DNA of 64,000 bases from Mesorhizobium sp. M4B.F.Ca.ET.203.01.1.1. GTDB taxonomy: Bacteria > Pseudomonadota > Alphaproteobacteria > Rhizobiales > Rhizobiaceae. The notes under the pieces are model-generated. The model did not search any database and was not told the origin of the DNA. It worked only from the letters and a program-made list of their open reading frames with translations. Where the stretch lies: NCBI RefSeq assembly GCF_004791025.1, contig NZ_SRUO01000004.1, forward strand, positions 62,001 to 126,000, written 5' to 3'. Shown here piece after piece: positions 35,649-43,696 of the stretch. The stretch's first letter is position 1. Every line of letters begins with the position of its first letter. The position numbers and the translations under genes are program-made.

Positions 35649-35981
35649 CGATTGCCCTTTGCCCGGAGCGGGCCGGGTGGGACAAGAGCTCGACTGCCAT
35701 TTCGTTGGCCAGGGTAAGAAGCCGGAGAAACCACCCTGTTCTCTCTGCCACCAGGTCCGGCTGACGCGGCCCGCTGAGAAGGAACCCGGGCTGAGCGCGA
35801 TGGTTCCGGAAAGCGCCCCTCATGAGGTGCACGCCTTGCCGCCATGAAGCGGTGCTCGCGGGTTTTGCGGCCCGGCGGGAGGGTGGCCCCTTTGCGGCCT
35901 GGCGTCAGGCCAACCGATTTTTATCGGAACAGCACCGCGCCTCAGGGGTTTTGTTAGATCAACCTGGAAAAGGAGGTAGTC
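35649..35981. other. Intergenic region with a near-consensus EcfG promoter
   Basis: The 333 bp upstream of the small secreted protein at 35982 hold no gene. GGAAC at 35936-35940 and GGTT at 35957-35960, 16 bp apart, resemble the general stress sigma consensus GGAAC-N16/17-CGTT with one mismatch, 22 bp before the start codon. Confidence 0.45.
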
Positions 35982-36290
35982 ATGAAAAAGCTCCTGCTCG
36001 CCTCCGTCATCGCGATTGCGTCGGCGGCGGCCATGATCGGTCCGGCCAGTGCCGACAGCCTGCGGCTGGGTATTGGCATCGGCCCAACTTATGACGACTA
36101 TTACGGCGACTATGGCCCCTACTACGGCGATCCTTACGTCTATCGCCCTCACTACCGGTATGACGTCTACGACAATGGCTACAGGCCGCGCTACGCAATG
36201 CGCCACAACCGCCATTGCTGGACCGAGTACCGCAAGCACTGGCGCCACCACCACCGCGTGATCGAGAAGATCCGTATCTGCGAACGGTGA
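35982..36290 (+). CDS. Small secreted Tyr/His-rich protein, copy A
   Basis: A 102-residue protein: signal peptide MKKLLLASVIAIASAAAMIGPASA, then a Tyr/Asp/Gly-rich middle (YDDYYGDYGPYYGDPYVY) and a His/Arg-rich end with WRHHHRVIEKIRICER. A perfect AAGGAGGT site precedes the ATG. A paralogue is at 36674 with the same signal and the same HWxHHRRV-x-E-x-x-R-I-C end. Likely a periplasmic or surface protein that binds metal or polyanions through the His/Tyr clusters (inference). Confidence 0.8.
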   Translation: MKKLLLASVIAIASAAAMIGPASADSLRLGIGIGPTYDDYYGDYGPYYGDPYVYRPHYRYDVYDNGYRPRYAMRHNRHCWTEYRKHWRHHHRVIEKIRICER

Positions 36291-36308
36291 CAGGGACATT
36301 CAGCCCGG

Positions 36309-36340
36309 CTTCTCCTTCTCCCTTGTGGGAGAGGGAGAAG
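36309..36340 (+). terminator. Hairpin after the small secreted protein gene
   Basis: Arms CTTCTCCTTCTCCC (36309-36322) and GGGAGAGGGAGAAG (36327-36340) pair with one mismatch around a TTGT loop, 19 bp after the stop codon at 36290. No long T-run follows. The arm sequence is related to the hairpin at 27833-27867. Confidence 0.55.
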
Positions 36341-36614
36341 CGGGTTTGCAATGGCTGAGCGAGCGCATGACGCAGCCGGCCGCGTTGTTGTGCAAGCCAT
36401 CATCCACCCTACGGCCGCGAGTTGCTCAGGCGGCTTGCGCTGTCTTCCGGTTCCTCGGCGCCGTGGGGTTGCACTGGCATTCCTCTGGCATCACCACCTC
36501 GATCATCGGCGCGCTGAAGCGGCCTGAACCCGCTCTCGGGCGAGTTCGGCATCCATGTCTGCGGCGGGCGCGGAATCTCCTCCTCAGATCGACACCGGCG
36601 AACATTAGCGATCG

Positions 36615-36640
36615 GGAACATAGCCCGCCGGCGGTGCGTT
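36615..36640 (+). promoter_or_regulatory. EcfG-type general stress promoter, N17 spacing
   Basis: GGAAC at 36615-36619 and CGTT at 36637-36640 are separated by exactly 17 bp, a full match to the alphaproteobacterial EcfG/RpoE2 consensus. The start codon of the small secreted protein is 34 bp downstream, a normal distance. Confidence 0.75.
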
Positions 36641-36673
36641 TAGTTGATGATCAGCCTTCAGGAGGAGGTTGCC

Positions 36674-37030
36674 ATGAAAAAACTGCTACTTGCTTCAGTG
36701 ATCGCCGTTGCCTCCGCGGCAGCCTCGGTCGCGCCGTCGGATGCGCGCGGATTGGGATTTTTCGGTCCGTTCGGCCTCAGCCCGTTCTACGGCGGCCCGT
36801 TCGGTGGACCTTTCTATGGTGGACCGTTCTATGGCGGCGGACCGTTCTACGACTATGGCGGCCGCTATTACGGCCCGCGCTATTACCGTGACTACTATCC
36901 CGGCTACGTGGTCCGCTATCCGCACCGCTATCACTACCGGCACCATTACCGCCATTGCCACGTGAAGTGGGTGAGGCACTGGCATCATCACCGCCGGGTG
37001 CTGGAACGCGTGCGGATTTGCCGTTACTGA
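36674..37030 (+). CDS. Small secreted Gly/Tyr/His-rich protein, copy B
   Basis: A 118-residue paralogue of the protein at 35982. Signal peptide MKKLLLASVIAVASAAASVA, then a Gly/Phe/Tyr repeat section (FYGGPFGGPFYGGPFYGGGP) and a Tyr/His/Arg-rich tail ending in HWHHHRRVLERVRICRY. The ATG at 36674 follows GGAGGAGG. An exact EcfG-type promoter lies just upstream, so expression in the general stress response is likely. Confidence 0.82.
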   Translation: MKKLLLASVIAVASAAASVAPSDARGLGFFGPFGLSPFYGGPFGGPFYGGPFYGGGPFYDYGGRYYGPRYYRDYYPGYVVRYPHRYHYRHHYRHCHVKWVRHWHHHRRVLERVRICRY

Positions 37031-37316
37031 CCTTCGTCATCCGCGGGCTGACCAGAGGATCGATGCCGTGATGCTCGTCGTTCATGCGGCGGATCAGAAT
37101 TTCCGCATCGCCGCAACGCGCGAAAGTCACGGCATGGGACCCTGGAGGCGGCGCAGCTCCCAAATCCCACCCGTGCCATCTGCGGGGCGCGGCGCGCATT
37201 CGTGAAGACGGGCGAGCTGATCACGATCAAAGATGCCAGAGCCGGCATCGTTCGTTTGCTGCTATTCCAAACGAAGCCCTGCTTGCAGGCCGCCTATATC
37301 CATTGGCAAGTCCCCC

Positions 37317-37913
37317 TCACCCTGCTTTCCTCCCCATCATCCCATAGTGCACCGCCAGCAGGTCGAGCCCCACCTTCAGCAGTTTCACCACCACGTCACG
37401 GCCGTCGCCGGTGCGTTCGGCGATGGCCTTCACCGACTGGCCTTCGAGGCAGACCTTGCGTACCACATCGGCCACCTCCCAGTGGCCGAGCGCGGTGACG
37501 GCATGAGCATGAGCGCGGCCGGCCGAGAGCACGCGGTCGGGGATGCCGGCATTCACCCTGGTACCGTCGACGCGCTCGTTCCAGGACTGCGGCTGCAGGC
37601 CCTCGCGCTGGGTGCGCTCGAAATCGTCGCGAAGGCGCCCTCCTGCCTCGCGCTGCTGGCGTGAGAGCGAGGTGATGCCGACCAGCGGGTCGACATTGCG
37701 CAGGCGTACGATGCCGCCGGTGGAGGTGAAGCCGCCATTCGACACCTCGTAGACGCGGCGTGCTTCGGCCGTGCCATTGCTCAGCCGCTGGCGGCCGAAG
37801 GCGTCCTGGCGCAGCGCGAAATCATGGCCGATCTCGCGGCGGATGCGCACCTGACCGGCCTCGCCCTTCGGCAGTTTTGGCGGCTGCGGTTTCCTGGCGG
37901 TCTTGCGGGGCAT
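37317..37913 (-). CDS. DUF6456-like helix-turn-helix protein
   Basis: A 198-residue basic protein. The N-terminal 25 residues are disordered and Lys/Pro-rich. A central domain has NVDPLVGITSLSRQQREAGGRLRDDFERTQ, and the C-terminal domain is helical with CLEGQSVKAIAERTGDGRDVVVKLLKVGLDLLAVHYG, a helix-turn-helix-like ending. This matches the DUF6456 family of Rhizobiales as I remember it, in which proteins act as DNA-binding regulators of unknown regulon. It lies 104 bp after the GcrA-like gene on the same strand. Confidence 0.75.
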   Translation of the reverse strand: MPRKTARKPQPPKLPKGEAGQVRIRREIGHDFALRQDAFGRQRLSNGTAEARRVYEVSNGGFTSTGGIVRLRNVDPLVGITSLSRQQREAGGRLRDDFERTQREGLQPQSWNERVDGTRVNAGIPDRVLSAGRAHAHAVTALGHWEVADVVRKVCLEGQSVKAIAERTGDGRDVVVKLLKVGLDLLAVHYGMMGRKAG

Positions 37914-38017
37914 GGGCGTTCCTCGGGCTTGGGATGGGTTCTGGATAAGATCGGCGCTCTGCGGCGCCACCATCGCATCGTCGATTTCTATGAGAGCGGC
38001 CTTCTGCGGCGCGCCCC

Positions 38018-38821
38018 TCACATCCCGCTGCCGCGATGGCCATGAAACCTTGCGTGATGGTGGCTGCAATAGCTTTGCGTCGGCCGCGTGCGCAGGCCGC
38101 AGCAGAGCATCTCCGGGCCGGGACGAGCGCCTGGAGCATCCTTCTCCGGCTCCTCCTGCAGCGCGAGGTCGAGCGGCGCGCGGCAGCGGCCGAACAGGCA
38201 GTCGATGAAGCGCATGGCGGCGACATGCGGCTGGCGGCCCGGGTTTACCGGCGGCGGTGGCGCAGGCAGCTTGTACAGCTGCGCCTCAGACTTTTCGCGC
38301 TGGCCCGGTGCCAGCCAAGCCGGCGGCAGCACGCGGGCGGGCTTTCGCGGCTTGGGTTTCTTGGGCCTGGGCGGGGTGCGGACGGCGGAGACGCGATCTG
38401 CTTGCGAGGCGACGTCAAAACTGGAGACGTCGGCGGGACAGCGCCCCCCTCTGCCCTGCCGGGCATCTCCCCCACTTGGGGGGAGATTGGCAGCTTCGGC
38501 GTCGGCGCTCTCGACTTGCCTGGCAAGCGCCGACGGTTCGGAAAGCGCGATGCTTCCGGCCGCCACCCTGCTCCGCCAGTCCGGTCGAGCATGCTTCCTC
38601 GGCCGGCCGCCGGAACGGCCGCCCTTGGGATTGGCGAAGCCGATGGCGCGCAGGCCGGTGTCGCGATGCACGATGCCGATGATGGCGTTGCGCGAGACCG
38701 GACTTCCGCGCAGCGTGCTGAAGCGGACGGCGATATGGGAGGCCGAAAGCCCCTCCTTGAGCCAGATCGCGATTTCAGTGAGTTCCTTCTCGGTATAGGC
38801 GGCAGGCATATCGGGGTCCAT
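38018..38821 (-). CDS. GcrA-like regulator with an in-frame palindromic repeat
   Basis: A 267-residue protein. The N-terminal 60 residues resemble the GcrA cell-cycle regulator DNA-binding region (YTEKELTEIAIWLKEGLSAS, SRNAIIGIVHRDTGL). The C-terminal Cys-rich part (DCLFGRCRAPLDL, EMLCCGLRTRPTQSYCSHHH) resembles the GcrA terminal domain that binds sigma-70. The long linker holds residues about 107-134 (EAANLPPSGGDARQGRGGRC and onward) encoded by a full copy of the dispersed palindromic repeat, read in frame. GcrA proteins are normally about 170 residues; the extra length is mostly linker. Function may be a paralogue, not the essential GcrA. Confidence 0.75.
   Translation of the reverse strand: MDPDMPAAYTEKELTEIAIWLKEGLSASHIAVRFSTLRGSPVSRNAIIGIVHRDTGLRAIGFANPKGGRSGGRPRKHARPDWRSRVAAGSIALSEPSALARQVESADAEAANLPPSGGDARQGRGGRCPADVSSFDVASQADRVSAVRTPPRPKKPKPRKPARVLPPAWLAPGQREKSEAQLYKLPAPPPPVNPGRQPHVAAMRFIDCLFGRCRAPLDLALQEEPEKDAPGARPGPEMLCCGLRTRPTQSYCSHHHARFHGHRGSGM
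38434..38501 (+). repeat. Palindromic repeat, copy 7, inside a coding sequence
   Basis: A near-consensus copy of the dispersed repeat, from GCGGGACAGCGCCCCCCTCT through the CCCTGCCGGGCATCTCCCCC core to GGGGGGAGATTGGCAGCTTC. Unlike all other copies it lies within a gene, antisense to the GcrA-like coding strand, and adds about 23-28 codons without stop or frameshift. Confidence 0.8.
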
Positions 38822-38894
38822 CGGTTGCGGCGCGCGGGCGAGCGCCAGGGTTCGGCCCGAGGGCCGTCGCTGAAATCGTTCGGGAATGGGCGGA

Positions 38895-39209
38895 TCAGGC
38901 GGGGCCGCGGCCCTCCAGGCGCAGAAGCGCGGCCTCCGCCGCCTGCCTGGTCAGGCCGGACACCGCCCGGCCGGTTGCGCGATCAAAGAGGATGACGGTG
39001 CCATCCTCGGTGCGGATCACGGAGGCGGCACCGGCCGCGGGCGGACGAAGGAAGGTGGCCGGAGCCGGGGGAGGAGCGACTCCGGCCGTTCCGGCCGAGG
39101 GGGCGGCCGGACCCGGGGCGAAGACCCCGGTGTTCGTCCGGACCGGGGAGGAGGACAGCCCGGACGATAGGAATTCAGCAGACGAACGGAAATCAGGATG
39201 CAAGGTCAT
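38895..39209 (-). CDS. Small hypothetical protein (104 aa)
   Basis: Disordered Pro/Ala-rich N-terminal half (SSPVRTNTGVFAPGPAAPSA) and a short conserved-looking C-terminal domain (ASVIRTEDGTVILFDRATGR, then LTRQAAEAALLRLEGRGPA). GGGGAGG precedes the ATG. It begins the leftward set that continues with the GcrA-like and DUF6456-like genes, opposite the S24 repressor gene at 39424. No function is recognised. Confidence 0.65.
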   Translation of the reverse strand: MTLHPDFRSSAEFLSSGLSSSPVRTNTGVFAPGPAAPSAGTAGVAPPPAPATFLRPPAAGAASVIRTEDGTVILFDRATGRAVSGLTRQAAEAALLRLEGRGPA

Positions 39210-39349
39210 GCCGCCTCCCCTTGCGGCGCTATCGCGTCGGAGCTGATGCCGACGGCGGCGACCGCGCCGATGCCGTGCCAACGGTCGATCAGCGCCGAAA
39301 TGTTCGTGGGCAATGCGGAAATGCTTGCGGGATGCTCGATCATGCGCTA

Positions 39350-39426
39350 ATCGTACGATGTGTACGAAAGAGTCGCAAGCGAAATCGTACGTATTGGACG
39401 ATATTTTTCAGGCGTTTTGTACGATG
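39350..39426. promoter_or_regulatory. Cluster of TACG-centred operator-like sites
   Basis: Four sites in 77 bp: the perfect palindrome ATCGTACGAT (39350-39359), TGTACGAAA (39361-39369), AATCGTACGTATT (39383-39395) and TTTTGTACGATG (39415-39426), the last overlapping the repressor start codon. The same motif occurs three times before the gene at 41334. This is the layout of an autoregulated phage-type repressor with multiple operators. Confidence 0.65.
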
Positions 39427-40056
39427 ATGGACCCACGGCACAGATTGCAGCAGGCGCGGACCGCGGCGGGCTATGCCACGCCGAGCGATGCGGCGCGGGC
39501 CTTGCGCGACATCAACAAGAACACGCTGATCAGCCACGAGAACGGCAACCGGCCGCTGTCGCGCAAGGCGGCGGAGAAATATGGCCGGCTGTTTAACGTC
39601 GACCCCGGCTGGCTGTTGTTCAATGCCGATGGCGCAGAGGCCGGACCGGCAAGCTTTGCCGCCTCGCCGCTCACCGTCGACGTGCCGATCGTGTCATGGA
39701 TCAGCGCCGGCGAGCTCGGCGGCCAGGAGGGCGTGGTCAACCTCTCCGACTACCCGACCATTCCCACCGCCGACCTCGAGGAAGGCGAATGGATCGCGCT
39801 GCGCGTCGATGGCCCGTCGATGAACAAGATCTCGCCGCCGGATTCGATCATCTTCGTCAATCTGCGCGACAAGCGGCTGGTGACCAATGGCTGCTACGTG
39901 ATCGCCGACGAAACCGGCCGCGCCACCTACAAGCGCTACCGCCCGAACGACACCCCGCCCTTCCAGCCGGCGTCGTATCTGGACATCCCGCCACCGGAGC
40001 TGGAGGGCGCGATCACCATCATCGGGCGGGTGAGACGGTCGATAATCGATATGTGA
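39424..40056 (+). CDS. XRE/S24 phage-repressor-like regulator
   Basis: A 210-residue protein with the CI/LexA-like plan: N-terminal helix-turn-helix (RLQQARTAAGYATPSDAARA, NKNTLISHENGNRPLSRKAAEKY) and C-terminal S24 signal-peptidase-like domain (DVPIVSWISAGELGGQEGVV, VDGPSMNKISPPDSIIFVNL, GRATYKRYRPND). The usual nucleophile Ser is present in GPSMNK, and the Lys of TYKRY can serve as the general base, so self-cleavage is possible. Operator-like TACG sites overlap its start. Confidence 0.88.
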   Translation: MMDPRHRLQQARTAAGYATPSDAARALRDINKNTLISHENGNRPLSRKAAEKYGRLFNVDPGWLLFNADGAEAGPASFAASPLTVDVPIVSWISAGELGGQEGVVNLSDYPTIPTADLEEGEWIALRVDGPSMNKISPPDSIIFVNLRDKRLVTNGCYVIADETGRATYKRYRPNDTPPFQPASYLDIPPPELEGAITIIGRVRRSIIDM

Positions 40057-40177
40057 GCAATCTCGCTCTCGCCGTCGGCCTCTGACTGCTCTTTCATGAC
40101 ACCGCAATTTCTGCTTGCATGGCAAGCAGCCGTCGGTGTCGGCCGAGATCAATGGTTTTCGAGGGAGAACCGGCGAA

Positions 40178-41227
40178 ATGGTGAACCAGGAAGGCGTGGG
40201 CGAAAGCCGGCTGATATGGCTGGTACGAAAATGGCGCCCACCGCTGTTGCTGCTGCTGACCGGCCTCGTCGCGCTGGACGTCCGCGGCGCGATGGGGATC
40301 GCCGCCAATCTCACCTATGCGGCGTGCATCGGCAATGCGGCCGACGCCAGCCGGCGGATCGAAGCCTGCACGCAAATCATCGATAACCAGGCCAGCGCCC
40401 CTGACAAGCTCGCGACAGCCTACTTCAAGCGCGCCTACGCCTGGTCCATGGAAGGCGATTTCGACCGCGCCATCGCCGACAGCGACCAGGCGATAGGGCT
40501 CTATCCTGAATATGCATCCGCTTATTACAACAGAGGCTACGACTGGGCCGCGAAGGGCAATTACGACCGGGCCATTGCCGACTACGGTCAGGCGATCGCC
40601 TTCGACCCGAAAAGCAGCGCTGCTTACAACAACCGAGGCCTTGCCTGGTCGTACAAGGGCGACAATGACCGGGCCATCGCGGATTACAATTTGGCGATCA
40701 TCGCTGATTCCAAGAACGCATCCGCATACCTCAACCGGGGCGGCGCATGGGCGGCGGAGGGCGCCTTCGATCACGCCATCGCCGACTACAACCAGGCCAT
40801 TGCCTTCGATCCGACACTCATCGGGGTTTATGAAAATCGTGGCCTGAGCTGGGGCGGCAAAGGTGACTACAACCGCGCCATCGCCGATTTCAACGTGGCT
40901 ATCGGCCTCAATCCGAAACGCGCCTACGCCTATTACGGCCGGGGTCTAGCCTGGTCCAACAAGGGCGACGACGACCGCGCCATCGCCGACTACGACAAGG
41001 CCGTGGACCTCGACCCCAAGTTGGCCGATGCCTACCACGCGCTGGGCCTCGCCTGGGCGCACAAGGGCGACCACGACCAGGCCATCGTCGACTACGACCA
41101 GGCAATCGCGCTCAATCAGAAATCCGCCGATTTCTACAGCGCCCGAAGCGCCTCCTGGAAGGCGAAGGGGAACCGCGAACGCGCCGAGGCCGACCAGAAG
41201 ACGGCGGCTAGCCTTGGCGGGACGTAG
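40178..41227 (+). CDS. Tetratricopeptide-repeat protein
   Basis: About 349 residues. A short cytoplasmic lead and one membrane helix or signal anchor (RPPLLLLLTGLVALDVRGAM), then a 20-residue linker and eight 34-residue TPR units, each with an (A/Y)xxRGxxWxxKGDxDRAIADY-type core. The repeats are very alike in DNA sequence too, with a 102-bp period. TPR arrays bind partner proteins, so a scaffold role outside the inner membrane is likely. The start at 40178 is tentative; 40115 is in frame but lacks a ribosome-binding site. Confidence 0.82.
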   Translation: MVNQEGVGESRLIWLVRKWRPPLLLLLTGLVALDVRGAMGIAANLTYAACIGNAADASRRIEACTQIIDNQASAPDKLATAYFKRAYAWSMEGDFDRAIADSDQAIGLYPEYASAYYNRGYDWAAKGNYDRAIADYGQAIAFDPKSSAAYNNRGLAWSYKGDNDRAIADYNLAIIADSKNASAYLNRGGAWAAEGAFDHAIADYNQAIAFDPTLIGVYENRGLSWGGKGDYNRAIADFNVAIGLNPKRAYAYYGRGLAWSNKGDDDRAIADYDKAVDLDPKLADAYHALGLAWAHKGDHDQAIVDYDQAIALNQKSADFYSARSASWKAKGNRERAEADQKTAASLGGT

Positions 41228-41262
41228 GTTGCACCGCATTCTTATGACCGTCCCTCGTTCAA

Positions 41263-41310
41263 TTTGTACGAAATCGGCTTGACCGGTATTCGTACGTAAA
41301 GTACGATATT
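41263..41310. promoter_or_regulatory. Second cluster of TACG-centred operator-like sites
   Basis: Three sites: TTTGTACGAAAT (41263-41274), TATTCGTACGTAAA (41287-41300) and AAAGTACGATATT (41298-41310). They match the cluster at the S24 repressor gene in core and flanks and lie 24 bp before the next start codon. The gene at 41334 is therefore a likely target of that repressor. Confidence 0.65.
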
Positions 41311-41333
41311 TCCCTTCTTTCGAGGGGATATCC

Positions 41334-41684
41334 TTGAACACCGCAAACCACGCCGCCTTCGCCGACCTCTCTCGCCCGCTGCTGTCACCGCTGCCGCTCG
41401 AGCAGCGCGAACGCCTCGCCGGCGCCTGGCGAATGGCCAGCCAGGACATCGCCGAGGACATCCGCTTCATCCGCCAGTATCTGAAGGTGATCGCCGAGAA
41501 GGACGAGCGCCTGTCGACCGGCACGCTCGTCCACAGCCGCGCCTATGTCGAGGCCTGCGCCGGCTGGCTGCCTCAAACCGTGGCGCGCTATCTGCGCAAC
41601 CTGCGCGCAGTCACCGAATGCGAGCTCGCCATGACCGCGGCCGGTATCCGCTTCGCTCTGTCCAGCGACGCGTGGGAGGCTTGA
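41334..41684 (+). CDS. Small helical protein under TACG operators
   Basis: A 116-residue soluble protein, mainly helices (LPLEQRERLAGAWRMASQDI, EDIRFIRQYLKVIAEKDERL, AGWLPQTVARYLRNLRAVTE). A TTG start at 41334 follows GAGGGGATA. No family is recognised. The three repressor-type sites directly upstream suggest it is made only when the S24 repressor is inactive. Confidence 0.7.
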   Translation: MNTANHAAFADLSRPLLSPLPLEQRERLAGAWRMASQDIAEDIRFIRQYLKVIAEKDERLSTGTLVHSRAYVEACAGWLPQTVARYLRNLRAVTECELAMTAAGIRFALSSDAWEA

Positions 41685-41746
41685 AGGGCGAGCGCTTCCC
41701 CTTCTCATCCCACAAGGTCCCACAAGGGAAGGAGGTCAGATGCCTC

Positions 41747-42250
41747 CTACCAGCTGAACTGCAGCCCCGCATTGCCGCCGACGGTGCCGCTGGAGAAGGC
41801 GATGCCCATCGTCCCGGTCAGCCGGCCGCCATGGACAAAGGCTTCGCTGAGCACCGCAGCACCGGTGAAGCCGAAGGCGTCGGCGCCGCCGGCATTGCCC
41901 CAGTTGACGCGCAGGCCGAAATGCTCGCCCTGGACGAGATCCGGCGCGGCAAGGGCAGCCGAGATCGAGGCGTTCTCGAAGGCGCGGGTGACGCGGTTGT
42001 CGATGTCGTCGGCATGGCTGGCCAGAGCGGTCTTGCCGGGGACGGTGGTGGTGCCGCCATTGCCGTCATCGATCTCCTTCCTGGTGTCGCCGGTCTGGGC
42101 GTTGATGCAGGTGTCGGTGCCGGGGCTGTAATAGTAGTTGGCACCGTAGGCATAGCACAGCTTGACGTATTCGACCGGCTTCGCCAGCGCCGGCGCCGAC
42201 AGGCCGCAGAGCGCGCCGAGCATCGCCGGCGCAAGAAGATATCTGAGCAT
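41747..42250 (-). CDS. Porin-motif/YadA-anchor hybrid protein, copy A
   Basis: A 167-residue protein. After the signal peptide (cleaved near residue 23) comes KPVEYVKLCYAYGANYYYSP with GTDTC, the N-terminal motif of rhizobial Omp2b-type porins (residues 24-49). Instead of a 16-strand porin barrel, the rest is a short linker and, from about residue 79, a YadA-like C-terminal anchor: one helix (DDIDNRVTRAFENASISAAL), four amphipathic strands ([47 protein letters not shown]) and a terminal aromatic. It would form a trimeric 12-strand barrel. A paralogue lies 14 bp upstream. Confidence 0.78.
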   Translation of the reverse strand: MLRYLLAPAMLGALCGLSAPALAKPVEYVKLCYAYGANYYYSPGTDTCINAQTGDTRKEIDDGNGGTTTVPGKTALASHADDIDNRVTRAFENASISAALAAPDLVQGEHFGLRVNWGNAGGADAFGFTGAAVLSEAFVHGGRLTGTMGIAFSSGTVGGNAGLQFSW

Positions 42251-42264
42251 GATTGCCCCCGGCC

Positions 42265-42765
42265 TTACCAGGTGAGCTGCAGGCCGGCATTGCCGCCGAC
42301 GGTCTTGCCCGAGAAGGCGACGCCCGCCGCGCCGGTCAGCCGGCCCGTGCCGCCTGGCAGGAAGCCCTCGCCCAGCACGGCCGCGCCGGTGACGCCCATG
42401 GCATTGGACTGGCCGGCATTGCCCCAGTTGACGCGCACGCCAAAATGCTCGCCTTGGACGAAATCCGGGCTGATCAGCGCCGAGGCCACCGAGGCGCTTT
42501 CGAAGGCGCGGGCGACGCGGCCGTCAATGTCGTCGACCTTGCTTGCCAGCGCAGTTTTTCCGACGACGACGCCGTCTTCGGTGACGCGGCGCGTCTCGCC
42601 GGTATCGGCGTTGATGCAGGTATCCGTGCCGGGGCTGTAGTAGTATCGCGCGCCATAGAGCGAGCACACACGGACATACTCCACCGGCGCCGCCAAGGCC
42701 GGCACCGACAGACCACCCGCCGCGGCCACAAACGCAAATGAAATGAAACGGTTGATGCCTTGCAT
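42265..42765 (-). CDS. Porin-motif/YadA-anchor hybrid protein, copy B
   Basis: A 166-residue paralogue of the downstream gene: signal peptide, then [20 protein letters not shown] with GTDTC (26-50), linker [16 protein letters not shown], and the anchor from about residue 73 ([69 protein letters not shown]). The two copies share almost all anchor residues but differ in the linker. Both Cys of the porin motif are kept, which would allow a disulfide. Confidence 0.78.
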   Translation of the reverse strand: MQGINRFISFAFVAAAGGLSVPALAAPVEYVRVCSLYGARYYYSPGTDTCINADTGETRRVTEDGVVVGKTALASKVDDIDGRVARAFESASVASALISPDFVQGEHFGVRVNWGNAGQSNAMGVTGAAVLGEGFLPGGTGRLTGAAGVAFSGKTVGGNAGLQLTW

Positions 42766-43063
42766 TGCCCCTACCCCGAAGCTCGTTGCCGAAAAAACCC
42801 TGGCGCGAAAAGGCGCATGCAGGCGCGTGCAGTGTCAACGGCGCGATCGGGTCAATACCTGACTTTTACTGGTGTATTTTTGTTTGCACCGCGAATGTTG
42901 CGGCGATGCCGCGCGGATGTCTCGCTACACTGGCAAATCCCGCGCGCGCCCAATCAAGCCAATCGCATACATTCTAATATTCTTAAATTTGCCTTCAGAT
43001 GACGCCGAAAGCTCGGCGCCGCCTGATCAATCCTATCTCTGCCCTACAAGCCCAAGACGGTGT

Positions 43064-43696
43064 TCACCCGTTGAACTTGTCCGGAAACTGTTTGGCGATG
43101 CCATCCGTCAGCATGTCGGCGAACTTCAGCATGTGGTCATGGCCTTCATCGTAGGACTTGATGTCTGCCGCCCAGTCCTTGTTCAGCCGGCCGACCACTT
43201 CGCCGGTCGTCAGTTCCAAATGCTTGTGCAGCATGTGGCGGAGATCCTTCTCGGGCCAGTTCGGATTGGCCTTGCCAAGGAACACGGCAATGTCGTCGGC
43301 ATTGGCCGACCATTTATCCTGAGCGGCCGAGAGCTTGTCCTTGCTGCCTGATTTGGCCGCCTCGACCACTTCCGTTGCGATCTTGATATGGTCTTTGAGC
43401 AGCGCCGCCAGTTTCTTGCCGGCGGCATCACCGTAATAGGGCTTTACCGCGTCGCCTATTTCATCCTGGTTCTGGAGCAGGCGCTTCGCGACTTCGTCCG
43501 TGTCCTGGAGGCCCGCGAGGGCGCTGATGATGTAGTTCCGCGTATAGGTGATGTGGTCTTCCCAGAGTTTCCGCATTGCCGCTCGAACGTTCGCCGATTG
43601 CGGTTCGCCGGCGCGAGCAGGCAGGAGCGACAACGGTCCGGCAACCGCAAGAGACACCGCAGTGAGAGAGGAAAGCAGTACTAGACGCCTGTTCAT
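43064..43696 (-). CDS. Secreted helical protein (210 aa)
   Basis: Signal peptide MNRRLVLLSSLTAVSLAVAG, then an all-helical mature domain that looks like a four-helix bundle (NVRAAMRKLWEDHITYTRNY, LKDHIKIATEVVEAAKSGSK, AAQDKWSANADDIAVFLGKA, LRHMLHKHLELTTGEVVGRL). Many His residues lie on the helices (DHITYT, KDHIKI, RHMLHKHLE, DEGHDHML), suggesting a metal or haem site. I cannot name the family with confidence. A stress-type promoter with one mismatch (GGAAC-N17-TGTT) lies about 110 bp upstream. Confidence 0.75.
   Translation of the reverse strand: MNRRLVLLSSLTAVSLAVAGPLSLLPARAGEPQSANVRAAMRKLWEDHITYTRNYIISALAGLQDTDEVAKRLLQNQDEIGDAVKPYYGDAAGKKLAALLKDHIKIATEVVEAAKSGSKDKLSAAQDKWSANADDIAVFLGKANPNWPEKDLRHMLHKHLELTTGEVVGRLNKDWAADIKSYDEGHDHMLKFADMLTDGIAKQFPDKFNG

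Noticed and set aside
40440..41200. Regular 102-bp repeats considered as a possible satellite or CRISPR-like array
   Set aside because: They encode the 34-residue TPR units in frame, and there are no spacers.
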